Assembly (NCBI GenBank): GCA_031280965.1
Contig: JAITFZ010000014.1
Coordinates: 1-64,000, forward strand
Length of the DNA stretch: 64,000 bases
From: Oscillospiraceae bacterium
GTDB lineage: Bacteria > Bacillota > Clostridia > Oscillospirales > Ruminococcaceae
Direction: 5' to 3'
The notes under the pieces are model-generated. The model had not been told where the DNA came from. It ran no database searches and worked only from the letters and a program-made list of their open reading frames with translations. Position 1 is the stretch's first letter. Each line of letters starts with the position of its first letter. Shown one piece after another: positions 37,079 to 44,524 of this stretch. The position numbers and the translations under genes were made by a program.

Positions 37079-37528
37079 ATGGGTTTTGGGGACGTTTTAA
37101 GAAAAGTTACGGGAGCAGGCAATTACGACAATGAAGAAGACAACGGCTTTGTTGACGATACTCCCACGGTATCAAACTCGCGTTACGATGACGATTTCGG
37201 TTTCGGCAGAACGAAAGCCAACAGCAGTAAGGTGCTTTCCATCGCCGCTACCACGCACTTACAGGTAATTGTATTCAAGCCGCAAAAGTATAGCGAAGCG
37301 GCGGAAATCGCAGACCATTTCAAAAGCAAGAAAACAATAGTACTGAACCTGGAAAATACCAACAAGGACGTTGCTAACCGTCTGATTGACTTTTTAGGCG
37401 GTGTGGCTTATGCGGGAGACGGCGACCTGAAGAGAATCTCAAATACTACATACATGATAGTACCGTTTAACGTTGAGATTTCCGGCGATACTATCGAAGA
37501 ACTTGAAAGTTCTTCCGATTTGTTTTAA
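37079..37528 (+). CDS. sepF: Cell division protein SepF
   Basis: 149 aa. The N-terminal amphipathic helix that binds membrane is MGFGDVLRKVTG. An acidic linker follows, then the FtsZ-binding SepF domain (about 60-145) with VIVFKPQKYSEAAEIADHFK, NLENTNKDVANRLIDFLGG and GDLKRISNTTYMIVP. It links FtsZ filaments to the membrane. GAAAGGAATC precedes the ATG. Neighbours ylmE and divIVA are the normal division cluster. Confidence 0.96.
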   Translation: MGFGDVLRKVTGAGNYDNEEDNGFVDDTPTVSNSRYDDDFGFGRTKANSSKVLSIAATTHLQVIVFKPQKYSEAAEIADHFKSKKTIVLNLENTNKDVANRLIDFLGGVAYAGDGDLKRISNTTYMIVPFNVEISGDTIEELESSSDLF

Positions 37529-37592
37529 CCGCTGAAACGGTGGTTGAAGCGCAAAGAAAACTATTGGCACGTCCATGAAAGGAAAGTAAAAA

Positions 37593-38615
37593 ATGAACGC
37601 AAAGGAAATTTCGACAAGAAAGTTCGACCGAGGCTTTAACGGATACAAAACAGACGAAGTAGACGAATTTTTAAAGGAAATATCCGCCGAATTCTCACAG
37701 CTTCAAGTTGATAACCGCGACTTGGAGAAGAAGTTGGAGGTGCTTGCGGATAAGGTTCGCGAGTACCGCGATGATGAAGACGCCATAAAAGAAGCCATGC
37801 TCGGAGCGCAGAAGCAGGGCAATGCGACTATTGCCGAGGCTAAGGAAAAAGCCAAGAAAATTGTCGAGGACGCTCAGGATAAAGCGGATACCATGCTTGC
37901 CGACGCGAGGGAAGAAAGCAAGCGGCTTCGTGAAGAAGCTGACGCGAATTTAAAGAACGCCAACGACGAAGCTAAGAGAATCGAAAATGAAGCCGCCGCA
38001 AAACTTGAAAAGATGGAAGAAGAGTATAGAAACAAGCTCGATTTGAATAAAGAAATTCTTAGTAAGACGAAAAATGAGGTTATGCGCTTCAGACAAATGG
38101 TTTTAGAGGACTTTAAACGTGTTGTGGACATCATGGAGGTTCTGCCCGAGTCCTGCGAAAATGAATTTATCGCAAAAACTCTTACCGAGTATCAAAAGGA
38201 AAAGAACGTTACATTAAAAAAGCCCGCCGTTAAACCTGTTGCCGAACCCGTAAAGCAACAGGCGGCGGTCGTTAAGGAAGAGCAGGCGGCAGAGGACGCA
38301 GGTGATGCGCTGTTTGAGGAATTCGCGGCGCAGATAGTGGAAAAGCAACAGGAATCAACTTCGTTTGAAGTAAAGATGGAAGAAGGTTTCCTTGCCGACC
38401 TCACTACCGAAATTAATTTCGAGCCTGTCTTTGACGAAGAAGTAGCGGACGAAACAGCCGAACTCAGCGCGGAAGAGTTCCCGTCTGTCGAAAAAGCGGC
38501 AGAAGCCGAAGCTGACAGCGGCAATAACGACCCGTTTTTTAAAAAGGCTCCGAAAGAACCTAAGGAGCGAGAGGCTTTAGAGTTCGGAAGTAACACGAAA
38601 AGCCGTAAAAAGTAA
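37593..38615 (+). CDS. divIVA: DivIVA-domain protein
   Basis: 340 aa, longer than the 164-aa Bacillus protein. The N-terminal membrane-binding DivIVA domain reads ISTRKFDRGFNGYKTDEVDE with FLKEISAEF. Long coiled coils follow (about 30-165, charged Ala/Glu/Lys repeats). The C-terminal half (about 200-340) is acidic, Ala/Glu-rich and probably unstructured. It likely marks curved membrane at poles and septa. GAAAGGAAAG lies before the ATG. Confidence 0.93.
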   Translation: MNAKEISTRKFDRGFNGYKTDEVDEFLKEISAEFSQLQVDNRDLEKKLEVLADKVREYRDDEDAIKEAMLGAQKQGNATIAEAKEKAKKIVEDAQDKADTMLADAREESKRLREEADANLKNANDEAKRIENEAAAKLEKMEEEYRNKLDLNKEILSKTKNEVMRFRQMVLEDFKRVVDIMEVLPESCENEFIAKTLTEYQKEKNVTLKKPAVKPVAEPVKQQAAVVKEEQAAEDAGDALFEEFAAQIVEKQQESTSFEVKMEEGFLADLTTEINFEPVFDEEVADETAELSAEEFPSVEKAAEAEADSGNNDPFFKKAPKEPKEREALEFGSNTKSRKK

Positions 38616-38625
38616 ATAAGTTATA

Positions 38626-38657
38626 ATAACGCGGAGAACAAACCCTCTCCGCGTTAT
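38626..38657 (+). terminator. Strong hairpin after divIVA
   Basis: ATAACGCGGAGA (38626-38637) pairs perfectly with TCTCCGCGTTAT (38646-38657), followed by AATAAAAAG instead of a T run. It may terminate partly or protect the 3' end. Confidence 0.6.
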
Positions 38658-38693
38658 AATAAAAAGAAGCCACCCACTTTAGAAAGGAATAAC

Positions 38694-38906
38694 ATGAAAA
38701 AATGTACAAACTGCGGAAGCGAAGCTTACAGAGCTGAATCAAGGTTCTGCAAAACATGCGGCGGAGCGTTGCCTGAACGCGAGGAAGCGCCGAACATCAA
38801 CATCTGCACAAACGCCGGCTGTGGTCAGCACACGGCAAAGTTCATCTACCCCAACGAAACGCACTTCTGCGACATCTGCGGAAGCAAGACGGCTTTTGCG
38901 GGATAA
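38694..38906 (+). CDS. Double zinc-ribbon protein
   Basis: 70 aa with two zinc ribbons: CTNCGSEAYRAESRFCKTCG (residues 4-23), and a second with CTNAGCG ... HFCDICG (about 37-65). The first has two C-x2-C pairs, the second C-x3-C and C-x2-C. No membrane segment. Function unknown. AGAAAGGAATAAC precedes the ATG. It sits between divIVA and ileS, in an otherwise standard division/ileS cluster. Confidence 0.75.
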   Translation: MKKCTNCGSEAYRAESRFCKTCGGALPEREEAPNINICTNAGCGQHTAKFIYPNETHFCDICGSKTAFAG

Positions 38907-38920
38907 TTTTAAGTTCTGTT

Positions 38921-38970
38921 AGATAACTGTATTGATATATAGCTAACGAACATTATCTGTATATCAATAC
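38921..38970 (+). other. Structured leader region before ileS
   Basis: GTATTGATATA (38929-38939) pairs perfectly with TATATCAATAC (38960-38970), while AGATAA (38921-38926) can pair with TTATCT (38953-38958). The order of the four segments (A, B, A', B') allows a pseudoknot or two competing hairpins. I see no T-box consensus (no AGGGTGGNACCGCG). Confidence 0.5.
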
Positions 38971-39034
38971 AAAGGTCTGACAAATTCCCCCGTATCGCTA
39001 CTAAATATAAAGAACAAAAACGAGGAATTAACAC

Positions 39035-41806
39035 ATGGCACAAAATCACAGCAAAGACTACAACAACACATTGAATCTGCCGCAAACCGAGTTCCCTATG
39101 CGCGCTAACCTGCCTGAACGCGAACCCTTAATGCTAAAGAAGTGGGAAGACGGGCGGCTTTATTACAAGCTTGCGGAAAAAAACAAAGAAAAACCTAAGT
39201 ATATTCTGCACGACGGTCCGCCCTATGCGAACGGCGATATTCATATGGGTCATGCTCTCAATAAGATTTTGAAAGATATTATCGTTAAATATAAAGCGAT
39301 GACCGGCTTTTCAACCCCGTTTGTTCCGGGGTGGGACTGTCACGGTCTTCCTATCGAACTTCGCGCACTCAAAGAACTCGGCATTGCTCATAAAAAAGTA
39401 GAAACCGCCGAGCTTAGGAAATATTGCCGCGATTACGCGCTGTCGTTCTTAGACCGTCAAAAGGCGCAGATGAAGAGAATCGGTGCCTGGGGGGACTTCG
39501 ATAACCCTTATCTGACGATTGCACCTGACTACGAGGCAAAGCAAATCGAAGTTTTCGGCGATATGTATAAGAAAGGTTACATCTACAAGGGTCTGAAACC
39601 CGTGCATTGGTGTGCGGACTGTAAAACCGCACTTGCCGAAGCCGAAATTGAGTATGAAGAAGACGAGTGCTATTCAATCTACGTAAAATTCCCCGTTACC
39701 GACGACAAAGGGAAATTCAAAGGCATTGATTTAAGCAGGGCTTATGTCCTTATATGGACGACAACAACATGGACTTTACCGGGGAATCTTGCGATTTCTC
39801 TCGGTCCTGATTACAATTATACTTTTATAAAAGCGGAAGACGAGGATAATCCCTCGTTCGGGGATTATATACTTGTTGCGAAAGAACTCGCGGAGCAGGT
39901 TGCAAAGGAGTGCAAACTCGAAAAATATTCACTCGTCGGTGAGTATAAGGGCAGTGAGCTTGATTTGCTTGAAACTGCACATCCGTTCCTGCCGCGAAAG
40001 AGCATAATCATAACGGGCGGGCATGTCACACTTGAAAGCGGAACGGGCTGTGTTCACACTGCACCGGGCTTCGGTGTGGAAGACTACGAGGTTTGTAATT
40101 CGTATAAGGGGCTTTTCGATATAATCGTGCCTGTTGACGAAAATGGCAAAATGACCGCAGAAGCCGGCGCGAATATCGCCGAAAAATCAACAGGTGAAGC
40201 GAATAAGATTATTGCGTCGGATTTAAAAGAAAAGAATCTGCTCCTTGCAACAACTAAGTTTTCACATTCATATCCGCACTGCTGGCGTTGCCGCGAGCCG
40301 ATTATATACCGCGCCACCGACCAGTGGTTCTGCGCGGTGAGTATGTTCAGGGATGAAACAATTAAAGCTATAAATGAAGTACAGTGGATTCCGAAATGGG
40401 GACAGGAGCGTATTTTGAATATGGTGCGCGACAGAAGTGACTGGTGCATATCGCGTCAGAAGCGCTGGGGTGTGCCTATTCCGATTTTATATTGCGGGGA
40501 CTGCGGTAAGGAGATTTGCAACGACCTTACTATAAAAGCCATTTCCGAACTGTTCAGAAAAAGCAATTCCGATGCGTGGTATGCTCTTGAGCCCTCCGAA
40601 TTTATCCCTGCCGATGTAAAATGCAGCTGCGGTTGCGGTAACTTCAAAAGGGAAATGGATATTTTAGACGTGTGGTTTGATTCCGGTTGCTCTCACGCAG
40701 CTGTCTGCGAACAGCGCCCCGAGCTTGAATCGCCGTGTGACCTCTATCTTGAGGGAAGCGACCAGTTCAGAGGCTGGTTTCAGTCGTCACTGCTGACTTC
40801 GGTTGCGGTGAACAACCGCGCACCTTATAAAGCCGTCAGTACGCACGGCTGGGTCTTGGACGGCGAAGGTAAGGAAATGCATAAGTCAAAAGGCAACGTA
40901 ATCCCGCCCGAACATGTCGTTGACAAATACGGCGCGGATGTTCTCAGGTTGTGGGTGTCGTCGCTTGACTTCCATTCGGACGTTAAAATTTCAGATGATT
41001 TATTAAAGCAGATTTCCGAAACTTACAGGAAAATCCGTAATACAGCGCGGTTTATTTTAGGCAATCTCGGCGGTTTCGCCCCCGAAAAGGATATGCTTGA
41101 TGTAAATGAGCTTATGGAACTTGACAAGTGGGCGCTTCTCTGCTTCGACGCGCTGTCGGAAAAGGTCATGAAATCCTATGAAGAATTTGATTATTATTAT
41201 GCTTATCACGCGATTAACAACTTCTGCGTGGTGGATATGTCGAACTTTTATCTTGATATAATCAAAGACCGTCTTTATTGTGAAAAAGCGAACGGCTTCG
41301 GGCGCAAAAGCGCACAGACCGCAATGTTTACTATACTTCACGGCTTAACAAGATTAATCGCTCCGATACTTTGCTTTACGGCGGATGAAATCTGGGCGGA
41401 ACTGCCAAAGTTCGCCGGTGACGATAAACACAGTGTAATCTTTAACGATATGCCCGTTAAAACAGGCGTAAGCGTAAGCGCGGAATTTATTGCGAAGTGG
41501 GATAAAATAAAACAGATTCGCGGCGAGGTGCTGACAGTGCTTGAACAAAAGCGCGCAGAAAAAACAATCGGCAAATCGCTTGAAGCCAAGGTGATTCTAA
41601 AAAGCGCCGGGGATTTAAGCGCGATTCTGCCGGAACTCGCCTCCGCTTTTATAGTTTCGCAGGTTGTTTATGAAAAAGGCGGCGAAGCGCTTGAAATAAC
41701 AGTAGAGAAAGCAGACGGTAATAAATGTGCGCGATGCTGGATTTATTCCGAAAGCGTAAGTGAAGACGAACTTTGCGGGAGATGTTTGCAGGTAATCAAA
41801 ACATGA
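39035..41806 (+). CDS. ileS: Isoleucyl-tRNA synthetase
   Basis: 923 aa, class I. The HIGH motif is in DGPPYANGDIHMGHALNKIL (PYANGDIHMGH) and KMSKS is EMHKSKGNVIPP, with His in place of Met-Ser spacing typical of bacterial IleS (MHKSKGN). The CP1 editing domain has WTTTTWTLPGNLAISL and THGWVLDGEG follows. The C-terminal zinc-binding end is CARCWIYSESV with CGRCLQV. Gene length and ending fit bacterial type I IleS. It overlaps the start of lspA. Confidence 0.97.
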   Translation: MAQNHSKDYNNTLNLPQTEFPMRANLPEREPLMLKKWEDGRLYYKLAEKNKEKPKYILHDGPPYANGDIHMGHALNKILKDIIVKYKAMTGFSTPFVPGWDCHGLPIELRALKELGIAHKKVETAELRKYCRDYALSFLDRQKAQMKRIGAWGDFDNPYLTIAPDYEAKQIEVFGDMYKKGYIYKGLKPVHWCADCKTALAEAEIEYEEDECYSIYVKFPVTDDKGKFKGIDLSRAYVLIWTTTTWTLPGNLAISLGPDYNYTFIKAEDEDNPSFGDYILVAKELAEQVAKECKLEKYSLVGEYKGSELDLLETAHPFLPRKSIIITGGHVTLESGTGCVHTAPGFGVEDYEVCNSYKGLFDIIVPVDENGKMTAEAGANIAEKSTGEANKIIASDLKEKNLLLATTKFSHSYPHCWRCREPIIYRATDQWFCAVSMFRDETIKAINEVQWIPKWGQERILNMVRDRSDWCISRQKRWGVPIPILYCGDCGKEICNDLTIKAISELFRKSNSDAWYALEPSEFIPADVKCSCGCGNFKREMDILDVWFDSGCSHAAVCEQRPELESPCDLYLEGSDQFRGWFQSSLLTSVAVNNRAPYKAVSTHGWVLDGEGKEMHKSKGNVIPPEHVVDKYGADVLRLWVSSLDFHSDVKISDDLLKQISETYRKIRNTARFILGNLGGFAPEKDMLDVNELMELDKWALLCFDALSEKVMKSYEEFDYYYAYHAINNFCVVDMSNFYLDIIKDRLYCEKANGFGRKSAQTAMFTILHGLTRLIAPILCFTADEIWAELPKFAGDDKHSVIFNDMPVKTGVSVSAEFIAKWDKIKQIRGEVLTVLEQKRAEKTIGKSLEAKVILKSAGDLSAILPELASAFIVSQVVYEKGGEALEITVEKADGNKCARCWIYSESVSEDELCGRCLQVIKT

Positions 41807-42396
41807 AAATGTTTGTACGAAAAGAAAGAGTACCCGCTCGGTTAACCGCCCTGCTTTCTATAGTTGCCTTAATCGGCATCGACAGGTTAACCAAGTGGCT
41901 TGCGGCGGTTAATCTGAACGCGGAAGGAAAGCCGAGTTCAGTTAATCTCATAAATGTAAACGGAACAAATGTTCTTAACTTCACTTATGTTGAAAACACG
42001 GGAGCGGCTTTCAGTATATTACAGGGACAGCGGCTTTTTCTGATTCTTATGACGGGCTTGTTAGTTACGGGCGTACTTATTTTTCTGCTGTCCGACAGAT
42101 TAAAGAGCAAATTGCTTATTACGGCACTGACGCTAATCGTTGCGGGCGGTGCGGGAAATTTGATTGACCGCGTGTTTTACGGCTATGTTATTGACTTTAT
42201 TGATTTTAGAATAATAAATTTCGCTATTTTTAACTTCGCGGATATCTGTGTTACAACCGGAACGGTCATAGCTTTGATTGCTATGATTAGGGAGGAAATC
42301 ATGAGCAGAAAGCAAATTCAACCGGCAGCTGACACTCAAACGGCTTCAGAAAATGAAACTGTTAATGAAAATGTCGGCGAAGTAAAAAAACTATGA
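41803..42396 (+). CDS. lspA: Lipoprotein signal peptidase (signal peptidase II)
   Basis: 197 aa from the ATG that overlaps the ileS stop (ATGA). Four membrane segments. It carries DRLTKWLAA, NFTYVENTGAAFSIL, AGGAGNLIDRVFYGYVIDFI with the first catalytic Asp, and FNFADICVTTG with the second. It cuts prolipoproteins before the lipidated Cys, including those encoded at 22121 and 25545 here. It overlaps rluD by 4 bases. The 30-residue hydrophilic C-terminal tail is a little long for the family. Confidence 0.95.
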   Translation: MKMFVRKERVPARLTALLSIVALIGIDRLTKWLAAVNLNAEGKPSSVNLINVNGTNVLNFTYVENTGAAFSILQGQRLFLILMTGLLVTGVLIFLLSDRLKSKLLITALTLIVAGGAGNLIDRVFYGYVIDFIDFRIINFAIFNFADICVTTGTVIALIAMIREEIMSRKQIQPAADTQTASENETVNENVGEVKKL

Positions 42397-43295
42397 TTTA
42401 TTATGAAGCGGGAACAGGAGAAAGGCTTGATAAGTGGGTTTCTGAAAATGTTGAGGGTATATCGCGAAGTTTAGCGGTGAACTTTATTGAATCAGGCATT
42501 TGCACGGTTAACGGAATTGCGGTTGCTAAAAACTATAGATTAAAGTCGGGAGATAAGGTTTCTCTCGTTGTTCCCGAAGCAAAACCGGTTGATATTTTGC
42601 CCGAAAATATCCCGCTTGATATTCGTTTCGAGGACGATGACTTGTTAATCGTTAATAAGCCGCACGGTATGGTGGTTCACCCGGCTTGCGGCAATTTATC
42701 AAAAACATTGGTGAACGCCTTAATGTACCACTGCGGCGGGTCATTGTCGGGAATTAACGGCGAAATAAGACCCGGAATCGTCCACAGAATCGACAAAAAC
42801 ACCAGCGGCTTGCTCCTTGTAGCCAAGAACGACTTCACGCATACACGGCTTGCAGGGCAATTAAAAGCGTACAGCGTGAAGCGGGAGTATCAGGCGGTTG
42901 TGAGCGGGATTGTAAGAAAATCGGGTACGGTTGACGCGCCTGTCGGGCGGCATAAAGTCAGGCGCAAGGAAATGTGTGTGAACGGCTTGAATCCGCGAAA
43001 CGCCGTGACGCATTATGAAGTTATTGAGTACTATAAAAATGCAACACACCTGCGAATCCGCCTGCAAACCGGACGCACGCATCAAATCCGCGTTCACATG
43101 GCATATATAGGGCATCCGGTTTTAGGCGACGATGTTTACGGGAACGGAAAACCTAAACTCGGCGGGCAGTGCTTACATGCGGGGAAATTGGGTTTTGTGC
43201 ATCCGAGGACGGAAAAATACATGGAGTTTGAGAGTGAATTACCGCAGTATTTTAATAAATTATTATTGCAATTAAAGGTTAACCATGAATCTTAA
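42393..43295 (+). CDS. RluA/RluD-family pseudouridine synthase
   Basis: 300 aa. An N-terminal S4 RNA-binding domain (about 10-70, GERLDKWVSENVEGISRS) precedes the catalytic domain with HRIDKNTSGLLLVAKND (catalytic Asp in RIDKNTSG) and RLQTGRTHQIRVHMAYIGHP. It follows lspA as rluD-like ylyB does in Bacillus. The exact uridine target (23S rRNA positions or other) cannot be read. It overlaps the HAD gene by 11 bases. Confidence 0.94.
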   Translation: MIYYEAGTGERLDKWVSENVEGISRSLAVNFIESGICTVNGIAVAKNYRLKSGDKVSLVVPEAKPVDILPENIPLDIRFEDDDLLIVNKPHGMVVHPACGNLSKTLVNALMYHCGGSLSGINGEIRPGIVHRIDKNTSGLLLVAKNDFTHTRLAGQLKAYSVKREYQAVVSGIVRKSGTVDAPVGRHKVRRKEMCVNGLNPRNAVTHYEVIEYYKNATHLRIRLQTGRTHQIRVHMAYIGHPVLGDDVYGNGKPKLGGQCLHAGKLGFVHPRTEKYMEFESELPQYFNKLLLQLKVNHES

Positions 43296-44088
43296 CAACA
43301 TCTTCTTAATAACCGATGCCGACGGTACGCTTCTCACCGATGACAAGCGGATTCTCGGCAAAGATAAGGCGGCAATCCGTGAGCTTACGGAAAGCGGCGG
43401 CTTATTCACAATAGCGACCGGGCGCGGTGTTTCGCTCGCTAAAACAGTCGCGGACGAGCTTAATTTAAAAATCCCCGCCGTTATATTTAACGGCGCGGCG
43501 GTATATGATTTTAAGCGGAATTGTTTTCTGTGGCAGAGTACTTTGCCCGCCAAAGCACGGAATTACATAAAACTGCTCATGGAGCGGTTCCCGTTGCTCG
43601 GGATTGAAATTCTGCGAGGCGACAAGGTTTATGTCGTAAGAACAAACGAGCTTGAGGAAGAACACATTCGGCTCGGCTGTGATGAACCGATTCGGTGCGG
43701 TTTTGAAGATGTTCCGCATGATAATTGGATTAAGACGCTTTTGGTGGGAAACCCTCATGAAATAGACCGGGCAATTGCCTTTTGCGATGAATGCGACTTT
43801 ACGGGAATCCATCTCGTCCGCAGTGCGCCCATCTTTTATGAAATGCTTCCGAGCGGGATTAACAAAGGCACAGGGTTTAAAAAACTGCTTGAAATTATGG
43901 AGGTTGATAACCGCTATGTTGTAGCGGCGGGAGATTTTATGAACGACCTTGAAATGCTTCAAGCCGCAGATTTAGGCGTTGCGGTAGCGAACGCCGAGGA
44001 AGTTGTAAAGAAAGAAGCGGATTTAATGGTCTGCGACAATAACAGCGGGGCAATGCGGGAAATTATACAGTATTTGAAAAAAGCGTAA
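43285..44088 (+). CDS. Cof-type HAD hydrolase
   Basis: 267 aa. Motif I is ITDADGTLLTDD (D-x-D-G-T), motif II FTIATGRG, and the late motifs III/IV are near KGTGFKKLLEIM and AAGDFMNDLEMLQAA (GDxxND). A type IIB cap lies between (about 80-190). Relatives remove phosphate from sugar phosphates or FMN; the substrate here is unknown. It is coupled to the preceding pseudouridine synthase. Confidence 0.92.
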   Translation: MNLNNIFLITDADGTLLTDDKRILGKDKAAIRELTESGGLFTIATGRGVSLAKTVADELNLKIPAVIFNGAAVYDFKRNCFLWQSTLPAKARNYIKLLMERFPLLGIEILRGDKVYVVRTNELEEEHIRLGCDEPIRCGFEDVPHDNWIKTLLVGNPHEIDRAIAFCDECDFTGIHLVRSAPIFYEMLPSGINKGTGFKKLLEIMEVDNRYVVAAGDFMNDLEMLQAADLGVAVANAEEVVKKEADLMVCDNNSGAMREIIQYLKKA

Positions 44089-44109
44089 ATTAAATGTAAG
44101 GTGAAGCTT

Positions 44110-44418
44110 ATGTATTATGTAGAATTCGGCGAAATATTAAGGGCAAAAAGAAAAGAATCGGGACTCAGTCAGTTGAAATTAGCAACGTTGGCAGGACTGA
44201 ACAGAGCGGTTATCAGCAAGTATGAAAACGCTTTAAGTTACCCGCCTTATAACGTTTTAATAAGATTTGCGCGGGTTTTTAAAGTTTCAACGGATTATCT
44301 TCTCGGCATAGAAAAAGCCAAAACCCTCAACATCGAGGGTTTAACCGCCGGACAAATCAGTTCATTGAAGTCAATCGTAAATGAATATCAAAGACTGAAC
44401 GGCGTTTTCACCGATTGA
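44110..44418 (+). CDS. XRE-family helix-turn-helix regulator
   Basis: 102 aa. The Cro/C1 helix-turn-helix covers about residues 4-62: EILRAKRKESGLSQLKLATL, AGLNRAVISKYENALSYPPY, then LIRFARVFKVSTDYLLGIE. The C-terminal part is short and may dimerise. Start at ATG 44110 is preferred over the GTG at 44101 because AAGGTG lies 6 bases before it. The GH115 promoter overlaps its stop codon, so it could act on that gene (inference only). Confidence 0.88.
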   Translation: MYYVEFGEILRAKRKESGLSQLKLATLAGLNRAVISKYENALSYPPYNVLIRFARVFKVSTDYLLGIEKAKTLNIEGLTAGQISSLKSIVNEYQRLNGVFTD

Positions 44419-44443
44419 CATTACAAAAATCATATGTTATAAT
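44415..44443 (+). promoter_or_regulatory. Consensus sigma-A promoter of the GH115 gene
   Basis: TTGACA (44415-44420), 17 bases, TATAAT (44438-44443). It overlaps the end of the XRE gene and leaves a leader of about 75 bases. Confidence 0.85.
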
Positions 44444-44524
44444 TAATCATAAATATTGTAAGCTTTTGTCCTCGGTTATTTAGTTTTAAAAACCACCACA
44501 AATACATTAAAAGGAATAAACCAC

